DNA of 53,997 nucleotides from Planctomycetia bacterium. GTDB lineage: Bacteria > Planctomycetota > Planctomycetia > Pirellulales > Thermoguttaceae. Positions 36,065 to 44,837 of the stretch are shown piece by piece. Where the stretch lies: positions 1 to 53,997 of the forward strand of contig JAUNMR010000003.1 in assembly GCA_030537455.1 (NCBI GenBank), read 5' to 3'. The notes beneath the pieces were generated by a model. That model did no database searches. It saw nothing but the letters and a program-made list of their open reading frames with translations, and was not told the DNA's origin. Position 1 is the stretch's first letter; each line of letters opens with the position of its first letter. Made by a program: the position numbers and the translations under genes.

Positions 36065-37069
36065 ATGAAAACTAAAAGCGCAACGCTTTTACTTGCGTTT
36101 AGTCTGATCTTCAGCACGCTGTGCGTCTCCGGTTGTAGCGGCTGGTCAGTTAAAAACCCCTTCGCGCGCACGCCCAAAGCAGAAGGCGGTCGTACGCCCG
36201 AGGGACTCGACGACCTCGACGATCTCACTCCCCCGCCGGAGAATTACACCACAAGCGACGCGCGCTCCACTGACAAAGGCGCGCAACTAGCTCAAAAAGG
36301 AAAATACGAAGCGGATTCCGAATCCGCACGCGCCGAACAGGTCGCCATGTCAAATGAAAAGGAGGAGCCGAGCGAATCCTTCCGGACGCCGGACTATAGC
36401 AGGAGCTATCAAGACTCCTCTGCTTCCAACGACTCAACGACCTACTCTACTGACTCCGCGTCCTTTGCCGCAAATGTGCCCGACGCGAACGCCTTCGCCC
36501 CTGGAAGCGCCGCTAATGCCGCCGCAGCGCAAAACTACGTCGCAAATTCGCCCGTCGAACCGTCGCACGCCGCCGCCGAAACGCTCACGCCGTACGTGCC
36601 CGCTCAGAACAACGCGTCTTATGCCGTGGCGCCTACCGCCGCTCAGAATTACGAACAAGCGCCCTACGTCCCCAATCCGACGCTAGCGCAAACCGCGCCG
36701 ATCGCCTCAAGCGCGCCTAACCTCGCGCAAGACGCCTATGCCGCGCCGGTTGCCAACTATAACCTCGCCCCCAACGCCAATCCCTATCCAATCGCGCAGG
36801 TCAGCGGCGCCGCCGCGCAAACGCCCGCGACGCATAACGACTTCGACGCCGCCAGCATGTCGAACGCTCAGAACGCTTTGCCAAACGACGCAGTCAATGT
36901 CGCGCTCAATTACGACCAGGCGTCCGATCGCACTGCCTTTAACGCCGCGACTAACCCCGCCGCGAACGCGCCAAACGGAAACGCGTACGACTCTGATCCC
37001 TACTCCAACGTCTTCTACGAACGTCAAACAACCTCCGGCGGTTTCGCGCCCGGGAGCGTGACCTACTAA
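36065..37069 (+). CDS. Low-complexity Ala/Asn/Pro-rich lipoprotein
   Basis: A 334-residue exported lipoprotein. A signal peptide (MKTKSATLLLAFSLIF) runs into the lipobox VSGC, so the cysteine at about residue 24 is expected to be acylated and cleaved after. The rest is low-complexity. An acidic Asp/Glu/Thr/Ser segment is followed by about 200 residues rich in Ala, Asn, Pro and Gln (for example NYVANSPVEPSHAAAE and ANPYPIAQVSGAAAQ), and no domain is recognisable. Such tails form flexible spacers or surface coats. I start at the ATG at 36065 with AAGGA upstream. The function is unknown. It lies alone, in front of glnS on the same strand but separated by a hairpin. Confidence 0.7.
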   Translation: MKTKSATLLLAFSLIFSTLCVSGCSGWSVKNPFARTPKAEGGRTPEGLDDLDDLTPPPENYTTSDARSTDKGAQLAQKGKYEADSESARAEQVAMSNEKEEPSESFRTPDYSRSYQDSSASNDSTTYSTDSASFAANVPDANAFAPGSAANAAAAQNYVANSPVEPSHAAAETLTPYVPAQNNASYAVAPTAAQNYEQAPYVPNPTLAQTAPIASSAPNLAQDAYAAPVANYNLAPNANPYPIAQVSGAAAQTPATHNDFDAASMSNAQNALPNDAVNVALNYDQASDRTAFNAATNPAANAPNGNAYDSDPYSNVFYERQTTSGGFAPGSVTY

Positions 37070-37119
37070 CGTAAAAGAACCAAATTCGTAATAGACGTAC
37101 AAACGCAAATTTTCGCCCC

Positions 37120-37147
37120 GGGGACGCTGGTAAAAACCAACGTCCCC
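37120..37147 (+). terminator. Terminator-like hairpin after the lipoprotein gene
   Basis: GGGGACG (37120-37126) pairs with CGTCCCC (37141-37147) and, inside, TGGT with ACCA around AAAA. It follows the lipoprotein stop by about 50 bases. The tail TACTTATTA is only moderately T-rich. Confidence 0.5.
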
Positions 37148-37149
37148 TA

Positions 37150-37178
37150 CTTATTACCAGACGGTTATGCGCTATAAT
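37150..37178 (+). promoter_or_regulatory. Possible promoter for glnS
   Basis: TATAAT at 37173-37178 is a consensus -10 box. The hexamer 17 bases upstream (CTTATT at 37150-37155) is a poor -35. Transcription would start near 37185, about 107 bases before the glnS ATG. Confidence 0.4.
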
Positions 37179-37291
37179 ACGCAAGAGACTTCCGCGCGTC
37201 ACACGCGTGATTTACGCTCGCGACGCCGACCTCGTCGATACCGTTAACCTTATTCTCAGCCGCCGTTTTCACGGCTCACTCGCCTAGCGCT

Positions 37292-38998
37292 ATGTCAAAC
37301 GAAAATACACACGAAGACGCGAACGCGCCAGAAGCGCGTACGTTGCATTTCATCGAACAGATTATTGAAGAGGACAACGCCAACGGTCGTTTCGGCGCCA
37401 GAGTACACACGCGATTCCCTCCGGAACCCAACGGTTACCTACACATCGGTCACGCCAAGTCGATCATTTTGAATTCCTCCATGGCGCGCGAGTACAACGG
37501 TCAATTCAATCTTCGCTTCGACGATACGAACCCGACAAAAGAGGACGTGGAATACGTCGAGTCGATCAAAGAAGACGTCAAATGGCTCGGCGCCGACTGG
37601 GAAGATCGTCTCTTCTTCGCCTCCGACTACTTCGAACAGATGTATGAATATGCGGTTGAGTTGATCAAACTTGGCAAAGCGTACGTGTGCGACCTTTCCG
37701 CCGATGAAATCCGCGCCACTCGCGGTACTCCAACCGAGCCCGGCACGCCCAGTCCGTGGCGTGATCGTTCCGTGGAAGAGAACCTCGACCTCTTCGCGCG
37801 TATGCGCGCCGGTGAATTTCCCGACGGCGCCAAGACCTTACGCGCCAAAATCGACATGGCCTCGCCGAACTTTAACCTCAGAGACCCCGTGATGTATCGT
37901 ATCGTCCACGCGACTCACCATCGTCAGGGCGATAAGTGGAAGATCTACCCCATGTACGACTGGGCGCACGGTCTGGAAGACTCCATCGAGGGTATCACCC
38001 ACTCGATCTGCACGCTGGAATTTGAGCATCATCGTCCTCTCTACGACTGGTTCCTCGACCAACTCGGCGTTTATCATCCTCAGCAAATAGAATTTGCGCG
38101 ACTGAACCTGACCTATACGGTCATGAGCAAGCGCAAGCTTCTGCAACTTGTAAAGGGCAATTTCGTTGACGGATGGGACGACCCGAGAATGCCGACGATT
38201 TGCGGCCTAAGAAGAAGAGGATACACCCCTGAGGCTTTGCGTATCTTCTGCAAAACTATTGGCGTCGCTAAGTTCAATAGCGTCATTGACGCCGGGGTTC
38301 TGGAAAACGCTGTGCGCGAAGACCTCAATAAGAAGGCGTTGCGTCGTATGGCCGTGCTCGACCCGATTAAGCTGGTGATCGACAACTACCCCGAGGGTCA
38401 GGTCGAAACTCTCGTCGCAATTAATAACCCCGAAAATCCTGAAGACGGAACGCGTGAAGTCTCCTTCTCGAAGGTCCTCTATATCGAGCGCGACGACTTC
38501 ATGGAAGACGCGCCCAAAAAGTACTTCCGCCTCACCCCGGGCAAAGAAGTGCGACTACGATACGCCTATTACGTCACCTGCACCTCCTGCGTTAAGGATG
38601 AAAATGGCGTAGTCACCGAAGTACACTGCGTATACGATCCAGAAACACGCGGGGGACAAAGCCCCGACGGTCGCAAAGTGCAAGGCACAATCCACTGGGT
38701 CGACTCCACCTCCGCCGTGAACGCCGAAGCGCGTCTCTATGACCGACTCTTCAGCGTCGCAAATCCCGACGACGAACAGAATACCGGCGTCTTCACCGAT
38801 TACCTCAATCCCGACTCGCTCAAGATAATCTCGAATGTAAAACTTGAACGCGCCCTAGCGGACGCCTCCGCTGACGAACGCTTCCAGTTCGAACGCGTCG
38901 GATACTTTACCCTCGATAAGAACTCCACTGCAGATAATCTGATCTTCAATCGCACGGTCTCTCTGCGCGACTCCTGGAGTAAAGTCGCTAAAAAATAA
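37292..38998 (+). CDS. glnS: Glutaminyl-tRNA synthetase
   Basis: A class I synthetase that charges tRNA-Gln directly. The 568-residue protein is full-length. The HIGH motif is HIGHAKS at residues 51-57, preceded by PPEPNGYL. The KMSKS-like site is MSKRK at about 277-281. GlnRS-type features include the [19 protein letters not shown] stretch and the two C-terminal beta-barrel anticodon-binding domains ([21 protein letters not shown]). A discriminating GluRS would look different in these parts. The start at 37292 is the first ATG of the homologous region. The gene implies direct Gln-tRNA charging here, rather than only the GatCAB transamidation route found in many bacteria. Confidence 0.96.
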   Translation: MSNENTHEDANAPEARTLHFIEQIIEEDNANGRFGARVHTRFPPEPNGYLHIGHAKSIILNSSMAREYNGQFNLRFDDTNPTKEDVEYVESIKEDVKWLGADWEDRLFFASDYFEQMYEYAVELIKLGKAYVCDLSADEIRATRGTPTEPGTPSPWRDRSVEENLDLFARMRAGEFPDGAKTLRAKIDMASPNFNLRDPVMYRIVHATHHRQGDKWKIYPMYDWAHGLEDSIEGITHSICTLEFEHHRPLYDWFLDQLGVYHPQQIEFARLNLTYTVMSKRKLLQLVKGNFVDGWDDPRMPTICGLRRRGYTPEALRIFCKTIGVAKFNSVIDAGVLENAVREDLNKKALRRMAVLDPIKLVIDNYPEGQVETLVAINNPENPEDGTREVSFSKVLYIERDDFMEDAPKKYFRLTPGKEVRLRYAYYVTCTSCVKDENGVVTEVHCVYDPETRGGQSPDGRKVQGTIHWVDSTSAVNAEARLYDRLFSVANPDDEQNTGVFTDYLNPDSLKIISNVKLERALADASADERFQFERVGYFTLDKNSTADNLIFNRTVSLRDSWSKVAKK

Positions 38999-39078
38999 CC
39001 GCGTTCTACCTCGCAAATCGACCTAGAGTATTGCGTCGCCCATACCGCGCGCAAACTCTTGTGAGCGCTATCAATAGA

Positions 39079-39125
39079 CAGACGCCTGAAGGCTGCCACA
39101 AGCCTCCAGGCGTCTGATTTTTATT
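39079..39125 (+). terminator. Strong terminator after glnS
   Basis: CAGACGCCTG (39079-39088) pairs with CAGGCGTCTG (39107-39116), with GGCT and AGCC pairing inside, and is followed by ATTTTTATTTG. It lies about 80 bases past glnS and about 40 bases before the stop of the convergent beta-helix gene. It may work in both directions. Confidence 0.85.
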
Positions 39126-39157
39126 TGACTATTTTATACCGACGAACGTCGCCAAGA

Positions 39158-40666
39158 TTAACGCGGACGTCTCGAACCGTCCCCTGCGCGACCGCCGCCA
39201 CGACCGGAACGTCCCGACTCTGCGCCACGACCGCCCGGTCCGCCCGGTCCGCGTCTGCCACGTCCCTGGTCGCCCCATTGCGGCGGCGCGCCCGGTCCGC
39301 CCTGCATATCAGATCCGCCAGGACCGCCGGGACCGCCTTGACCGTCAGGCGGACCCATACGATTACCGTCGTCGCCCATTTCAGGAAGCCCGTCCTCAAC
39401 TTGTTCTTCAGCGCCAACGATCAACTGATGACCGTTCAGGACGATATTATCCCCGGAAGCGTTAGCGTTGACAAGCGAACTGACGTAACAGTCGTCCGTA
39501 AGCTCCAGTACAGAATCTTCATCGAGCACGAGATTCAGACGCTTGGCGGTATTACCGGCGTTAATCGCGCCTGTGAATCGTGTGCCGTTCGTGAGGGTTA
39601 GTTCTAGCGTGGAAATATTATCAAGGTAGACGTCGCCGACTATCGTCTGACGATCGAGCGTCATTTTGACATTTCCGCCGTTTTGTCCCTTGCGTCCCCA
39701 GCCTCCGCGCTGTACGCGTAAAAAGACGCCGTCCTGGTCTTCATTCTCGAAAACGCACCCGGCAAGGTTAATTTCACACGAGGTGTTGGTCACGTAAATC
39801 GAATCGCCCATTTTCGTGCGAAAGGTCGTGTCGGTCGCATTGAACTTCGACACGCCGACCTCCGCGTCGCCTGAGAAGGACTGGTAGATAAAGACGTTCT
39901 TATGCGTCGTCGACTTGCCGTGTAACGTGGTATTGTCGTCGATAAGCTCGACTCGATTGAGCGTAATAGAGTTCTTACCCTCAATCACCACCCCTTCGGC
40001 CTTAGTTGAGACCAGCTTGGCGTCGTTCACGGTAACGTCCGCCGTGGAATAAATCGCCGGCGAACCCGGTCCGTTCGCGGTATAGACTCCGCCGGTGAGC
40101 GTCATTTTTCCGCCGCCACGGTCGGAACGAATGGCCGCTGAGGAACCGCCCTGGGTGGTAATCGTGAGATTGCGCCCCTCAAGGGTTCCGCCACCGGTCG
40201 CCATGACGCCGCCGGAATTGTGCTGCGACGTCTCGATCGTCAGGTCGCGCGCGATAATTGTCGCGTCGCCATATACAAAGAGCGCGTTAGCGTATGCGGC
40301 GTCCGTTGTGATCTTACCGCCCTGTAGCGTGAGTTTAGCGCCTTTGAGCGCTAGTACCGCGGCGTTTACACCGTAGAAATCAAAGGAATCGCTACGCCCC
40401 TGTGGCGCGCCGCTCTTGTACGCCTCTATGTCGCTCAGGGTCGCCTCGCAACCTCGCACAAGTAGCGCGCTCTGTTCCGGCGTGTCGCTCTTATAGCTCT
40501 GTTTTTCCGCTGTGGTCTGCGTCTCTATCGTTGTCGCGGCGGAGTATTCAAGATTAACTTCACGTTGCTGGCGCCCGCCCGGTCGAGGCGGTTGCGCTTT
40601 GGCGACGTCCCAGTACGACGTGGTCGTCAGACAAAACGCCACGGCAAGAATACCAGTCCATTTCAT
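39158..40666 (-). CDS. Secreted right-handed beta-helix-like protein with Gly/Arg-rich tail
   Basis: A 502-residue exported protein. The signal peptide (ILAVAFCLTTTSYWDVAKAQ) is followed by repeated short strands with Asn, Thr, Gly and hydrophobic residues. Examples are LTLQGGKITTDAAYANALFV, IARDLTIETSQHNSGGVM and LEGRNLTITTQGGSSAAIRS, the pattern of a parallel beta-helix or adhesin-like solenoid. The last ~75 residues are rich in Gly, Pro, Arg and Gln (PGGPGG, RGRRGPGGPGGRG, GRSGRGGGRAG), probably disordered and basic. The ATG at 40666 has GAGG upstream. I recognise no catalytic residues. Surface structure, adhesion or carbohydrate binding are possible. Confidence 0.75.
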   Translation of the reverse strand: MKWTGILAVAFCLTTTSYWDVAKAQPPRPGGRQQREVNLEYSAATTIETQTTAEKQSYKSDTPEQSALLVRGCEATLSDIEAYKSGAPQGRSDSFDFYGVNAAVLALKGAKLTLQGGKITTDAAYANALFVYGDATIIARDLTIETSQHNSGGVMATGGGTLEGRNLTITTQGGSSAAIRSDRGGGKMTLTGGVYTANGPGSPAIYSTADVTVNDAKLVSTKAEGVVIEGKNSITLNRVELIDDNTTLHGKSTTHKNVFIYQSFSGDAEVGVSKFNATDTTFRTKMGDSIYVTNTSCEINLAGCVFENEDQDGVFLRVQRGGWGRKGQNGGNVKMTLDRQTIVGDVYLDNISTLELTLTNGTRFTGAINAGNTAKRLNLVLDEDSVLELTDDCYVSSLVNANASGDNIVLNGHQLIVGAEEQVEDGLPEMGDDGNRMGPPDGQGGPGGPGGSDMQGGPGAPPQWGDQGRGRRGPGGPGGRGAESGRSGRGGGRAGDGSRRPR

Positions 40667-40826
40667 AACAAACCTCGCTTTCGAAACGTGCAACGTATTC
40701 GACATTTCGCCTCAACGCGTTGCGTTTATTTTTATCTTCTAAGAAAATAAACCAACTTTTAAAAGCGAAGTTTCGAAATAATTAAAAATAATTTGACATG
40801 CCACGACGCGTTGAGCACGACTGGGG

Positions 40827-41830
40827 TTACTCAGACGCGCTCTCCTCTTGGCGAACGTCGACTTGCGCCGTGGCGCGTTTCTCCTGCGCCTGTGTATAAA
40901 ACCGGAACGACTGCGCCAGGATAATACCGGTCGCCATACATCCAAAGGTATAAGTCGCGCAGATCAGAGCCGCCTCGGGCGTGTTCGGGAAATAATTCAT
41001 CGCCAAGGAAGTGCCCAAACCGGCGTTCTGCATACCGACCTCGATTGCTAGCGCGCGACGCATACCGCTGTCCAATCCCAATGACTTGCCGCCAAAGTAA
41101 CCCGCAAGATAGCCGCCAATATTCAGTAGCGCCAGCGCCGTGCCTATCCCTAGGGTTAGAGAGGATAATTGACCGAAATTCTTCGCCACAACAGACGCGA
41201 TAATCCAAATAATAGCAAGATTGGCAATGATTTCCGCAAAAGCGTCCGCTAGTCGTCGCCACAGTGACCACATGCGCGCGAGCGTAAAGCCGACAGCCAC
41301 CGGCGCCACGACTGTAATCAAGAGATTAATCATAATTGCAGTCGTGTCAATCTTGATATGCGCGTGATTTAAAAAGAGCCACAACGTCGCAGGCACGACC
41401 AACGGCGACAGTAGCGTTGCAGAGGTCGTAAGCCCCACAGAATAACTCACATTACCGCGCGCGGTAAGCGTCAGAACGTTCGACGCCATTGCGCCAGGCA
41501 CACAGCCCGCGAGCATCATGCCAATAAAGTACCCGCCCTCGATATGGAAAAGCTTCGCCAAGCAAAACGCCAGCATCGGCATCGAAAGATATGAATCGCC
41601 GTGCCTCCGAGAGTCTTGGGCCAACTGTGCGCCACCTGCTTCACCTGCTCGTAAGGTAAGAGTGAACCGACCGCCAACATCGTTACGGAGATGAGCCCTG
41701 CCATAAACTTTGGCGACACGAGAAAGGGATTATAGCAATCATCCCCGAAAAGCACAGACCAGGACGCGCCGAAAAGGCAAGTGATCGTAAGCCACAGTAA
41801 GAGATACTTCGATAAGATTCGTTTAAACAT
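40827..41830 (-). pseudogene. Bile-acid:sodium symporter-family gene broken by one frameshift
   Basis: Two overlapping frames together make one BASS/SBF-family transporter. The upstream part (start at 41830) ends its homologous stretch near GTAIH. The downstream part resumes with SMPMLAFCLAKLFHIEGGYF and runs through CVPGAMASN and the sodium-site motif EVGMQNAGLGTS. The span is 1004 bases, so adding one base gives a clean 335-codon frame. Inserting one T near 41592 on the plus strand would give the family motif TAIQYLSMPML. This points to a single-base deletion or a sequencing/assembly error. If it is real, the gene is inactive. BASS proteins import organic acids such as bile acids or pantoate with sodium. 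No supporting gene is adjacent. Confidence 0.75.
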
Positions 41831-41910
41831 GATTCCAATAATATCGTAGAGTTAGACGCGTAAACTTGCCGACGCCCAGGACAGGACGTCGTGCACAAAA
41901 TAGTTGCTCC

Positions 41911-41943
41911 AAAAAAGAACGCCAATACACAAGCATTGGCGTT
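41911..41943 (-). terminator. Terminator after the small acidic protein gene
   Basis: AACGCCAAT (41918-41926) pairs with ATTGGCGTT (41935-41943) around an eight-base loop. On the minus strand it runs into CTTTTTT. It lies about 120 bases past the stop at 42061. Confidence 0.7.
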
Positions 41944-42060
41944 ATACGACGTCATACACGATCAGCGACGCGCACACAAGCAGTCCAGTTCCAAAGGCTC
42001 CGTGCTACGCCTGCGTGTGGGATAGCGCGTAAATTCTACTGTCAACTTGTCGACGACGCG

Positions 42061-42354
42061 TTAGTCTCTGGCGCGATTCAAACCGTCAAAGAGTCCGCGA
42101 TAGGAGATGGTCGTCTTGTCTTCCGGATGCCACAGCGGCAATCCCTTACGCACGCGTTCCGCCAGCACTTCGACTTTGCTCCAGGTGCCGGCTTGGGCGT
42201 CGGTGGGATAGAACTCGTCCGTGACCACGGGCACAAAATTCTCGTCGTCGCCATTTTCGTCAATGGCGTCAAAGACGTTATAATACTTGCGTTCACCGTC
42301 GCTTTGAGCGCTGGTCACGAATTCTTCACGTTCTTCAAATTTTTCTTGTTCCAT
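42061..42354 (-). CDS. Small acidic protein of unknown function
   Basis: A 97-residue cytoplasmic protein, acidic at its N-terminus (EQEKFEEREEF). The patterned C-terminal half (TWSKVEVLAERVRKGLPLWHPEDK, then TTISYRGLFDGL) looks globular. I do not recognise a named family. The ATG at 42354 follows GAGACG. It starts ten bases after the end of a possible upstream small gene on the same strand and is followed by a strong terminator, so the pair may be a small operon. Confidence 0.6.
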   Translation of the reverse strand: MEQEKFEEREEFVTSAQSDGERKYYNVFDAIDENGDDENFVPVVTDEFYPTDAQAGTWSKVEVLAERVRKGLPLWHPEDKTTISYRGLFDGLNRARD

Positions 42355-42364
42355 TTTTACGTCT

Positions 42365-42586
42365 CTAACTAGCTGTGCGCACGTCCCGATCGAGCGTAAC
42401 TCCAGCGATTGACCTCGCTGAACGCGCCCATTTGATCCGCTCGCCCATCAAGCGTATCTCCAAAACGCGTAGATCGTCGCGTACGTTGACGCAGGCTTGC
42501 CAGCCGCGTCGTTCCCAAAAATAAAACTCGCTTGAGCGAATCGACACAACGCCTACCGGCGCGGCCTTGCGAACGATCGTACTCAA
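42365..42586 (-). CDS. Possible small protein starting with TTG
   Basis: A 73-residue frame ending ten bases before the small acidic protein gene. It is basic, with a patterned core (FYFWERRGWQACVNVRDD, then LRVLEIRLMGERIKWARS). A TTG start at 42586 is preceded by GAGACG plus AAAG, like the site before its neighbour. No ATG lies nearby. Composition and codon use resemble the rest of the window, so it may be real, but I cannot match it to a family. Confidence 0.4.
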   Translation of the reverse strand: MSTIVRKAAPVGVVSIRSSEFYFWERRGWQACVNVRDDLRVLEIRLMGERIKWARSARSIAGVTLDRDVRTAS

Positions 42587-43062
42587 CTTTCGTCTCGTAC
42601 CGCTCGTTCCTTACTGTCGTTGTGCTCCGCCCTCAGGCGCTGACACACGACGTTGCGACGTTCAGACGCAGGAGCTCCTATGCATCAAAAAGGTCGTCAT
42701 TCAAACCACGTATTTTAATCCACCAGCAGAAACTGTCAACTATTCCGCGACCATTTGAACATATTTTTTTTAAAAAAAGAGCAAAATAATCACGATTTTA
42801 GCCCCAATTGTATCTTACCGACAAATAAAAATTCTAATTTACAACAGTTTTTATGCATAAAAAAAACTGTAAAAAACAAGTCCAATTTTCCCCCTTGTTC
42901 TGTTTAGTTTCCTTCCGTGGCATGGCGCTATTGACGCGACGCCTTGCCGCGGCTGAAAATATCGACCTTCACCCATTATGACAAGTAGAAAGGTCGACGT
43001 CAAATATTTTCTCTCGATTTCTCAAATTTATTCAGACGCCGTCTGCGCTCCTCAAAGACTCT
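42587..43062. other. AT-rich spacer with hairpins
   Basis: This spacer holds the most AT-rich stretch of the window (about 42740-42900). It contains a hairpin of ACAGTTTTT (42844-42852) with AAAAACTGT (42862-42870) around the palindrome ATGCAT. An eight-base-pair stem (42962-42969 with 42990-42997) followed on the minus strand by TATTTTC may end the chloride-channel transcript. No convincing gene or tRNA was seen. Confidence 0.4.
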
Positions 43063-44505
43063 TTAACGGTTTTTCTTCCCTTCCGACTCGTTCTTAACGA
43101 TCTGTTCCGGATCGCGCCGCTCCACCATGAGTCTCAAATACCGTAAAAGCTCACGCCGATCGGTCGCGTCGAACCGTTCGGCGTCCAACAACGGAAAGAG
43201 CGCGCGTTGGCTACGATACAGCCCTAAATGCCCCGAGGTCACATAGGACGCAGCGCAGGCCAACGCAAATGGCAAAGCATTGGCCGCGCCAAAGAGTTCC
43301 ACCCCCATCGCCAGCGCCGCCAATGGGCAATGTGTCGCGCCGCCAAAAACCGCAGTCATCGCCAACGCGGCGGCAAATGTCGGCTCTATTCCCCACAGGG
43401 GCGCCGCCGCACAGCCTAACGTCGCTCCCACCGCCAGCGCCGGAACAATTTCACCGCCCTTAAAACCCGCCGCTAGCGTCGCCGCGGTAAAGAGCGTCTT
43501 CAGGATAAAGTCATACCCGTGCGCTTGACCACTGAGCGCGCGCTCCACCAGAAGTTGCCCCGTACCGTTGTAGGAAAAATCACCCACAATCCACGTGCCA
43601 AGCGCGACCAAAAGAGCGCCAAACAACGCGCGAAGATACTCGTTTGAAAACGTTCGAGCGTAGACGCGCGCCCACACGCGGATCGTAATACAGAAAAACT
43701 GACACGCCAGACCGCAGACCAGCCCTAGCGCGAGCGCTTTAAACGCCATGGTCGGACCACACGCCGTCGCGCTCAGACTCGGATAGCTTGTCCATTCCAA
43801 ATGAAGCCAACGCGGAATCGACGCGGCTATTGTCGCAGAGGTGAGCGTCGCCAGTAGCGCGGGATAATACAACACCCCCACGCAGGCGACCTCCAGTGCA
43901 AAGACCGCGGCGCTCAACGGCGCTCCAAAGACCGCGGCAAATCCGCCCGCCATACCACTGAGCGTCGCCACGTGCAGGCGTACCCCGGTAAGACGCTCCA
44001 AACGCGCAAGAGCCAGCCCCAAACACCCTCCCAACTGCAACGCCGCGCCCTCGCGACCCGCGGAACCGCCGCCTACTTGCGTTAAGGAAGAAGACAAAAA
44101 GATCAAAGGCGCCAGCCACAACGAAGCATGACCACGTTGCTGCGCCGCCTCTAATATCTGATTAACGCCCGCGTCGAGACGTTGCCGGGTCGTGCGATAC
44201 ATAAATACGATCAAAAGTCCCAGACCGGGCAAAAAGATCAAATTCCCCAAGCCGTGAGTAACGCTACGCTCAAACGCTGTGGAACACGCGCGCATCGACC
44301 AAAGAAAAGCCGCTCCAACAAGCCCGCAGATAGCGCCGACTAAAAGCGCAAAGAGCGTCTGACGCGCGATCATCCAGGAATAACGAAACGCTCGGCACGC
44401 TCGACGTCGCATACGTCGAAAAAAATAACGCCAAAGAATACGCGTGCGTAAGAAAATGAAAATCCTTGATTTGGCTACTTCGCTCTGAGCGCCACAGGGT
44501 TTCAC
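43063..44505 (-). CDS. ClC-family chloride channel or H+/Cl- antiporter
   Basis: An integral membrane protein of 480 residues with about ten hydrophobic helices. The ClC gating and selectivity region is GGGSAGREGAALQ, with the gating glutamate in GREGA. The second conserved site is FKGGEIVPALAVGATLG, where most members have GGxFxP. The regulatory CBS domains found in some family members are absent. The basic N-terminus (RRMRRRACRAFR) is cytoplasmic. The GTG start at 44505 has AAGGA seven bases upstream. An overlapping ATG is out of frame. A strong promoter lies just upstream. Transport mode (channel or antiporter) cannot be told from sequence. Confidence 0.9.
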   Translation of the reverse strand: MKPCGAQSEVAKSRIFIFLRTRILWRYFFRRMRRRACRAFRYSWMIARQTLFALLVGAICGLVGAAFLWSMRACSTAFERSVTHGLGNLIFLPGLGLLIVFMYRTTRQRLDAGVNQILEAAQQRGHASLWLAPLIFLSSSLTQVGGGSAGREGAALQLGGCLGLALARLERLTGVRLHVATLSGMAGGFAAVFGAPLSAAVFALEVACVGVLYYPALLATLTSATIAASIPRWLHLEWTSYPSLSATACGPTMAFKALALGLVCGLACQFFCITIRVWARVYARTFSNEYLRALFGALLVALGTWIVGDFSYNGTGQLLVERALSGQAHGYDFILKTLFTAATLAAGFKGGEIVPALAVGATLGCAAAPLWGIEPTFAAALAMTAVFGGATHCPLAALAMGVELFGAANALPFALACAASYVTSGHLGLYRSQRALFPLLDAERFDATDRRELLRYLRLMVERRDPEQIVKNESEGKKNR

Positions 44506-44576
44506 CGCATTGTCCTTCCAGTCGGCAGAGCACAGGCGCGCTTATGTGAACGTCGCGTCTAAAAAAACGGTTTTTA

Positions 44577-44604
44577 ATTATACTGCATTCTGTGGGATAA
44601 TCAA
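44577..44604 (-). promoter_or_regulatory. Sigma-70-type promoter for the ClC gene
   Basis: On the minus strand TTGATT (44604-44599), a 16-base spacer and TATAAT (44582-44577) are near consensus. Transcription would begin near 44570, about 65 bases before the GTG start at 44505. Confidence 0.7.
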
Positions 44605-44728
44605 GCGCCTAAGCGCTGAGTTTTTTATGGAACATTCAACTAAAAAAATGTTCTAAAGTCAAATGATATTATAAAAGAATGACGATTAAGACGGTTTGAA
44701 GAAAATTTAAAATATATTAAAAAAGCGC

Positions 44729-44757
44729 TTGCAATCGTTTGTCGCAAAGAATAAAAT
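44729..44757 (+). promoter_or_regulatory. Sigma-70-type promoter for the URO-D-family gene
   Basis: TTGCAA (44729-44734), a 17-base spacer and TAAAAT (44752-44757) make a good promoter divergent from the ClC promoter. Transcription would start near 44764, with a leader of about 75 bases. The 120 AT-rich bases between the two promoters could hold shared control sites. Confidence 0.65.
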
Positions 44758-44837
44758 ACGCGATAGAGCGTCGCACGCGTCGCTCGTGCGTCCCACTTTT
44801 TATCGTCATGATTGCAAGCTCACGGAGACGATCTCGT

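Noticed and set aside
36707..37108. Minus-strand frame inside the lipoprotein gene
   Set aside because: A Gly/Val/Arg-rich mirror of the Ala/Asn/Pro-rich lipoprotein, with no start signal.
42841..42880. AT-rich hairpin considered as a terminator
   Set aside because: It is followed on the plus strand by A, not T, and no gene ends close to it on the minus strand. It is described only as a structural feature of the spacer.
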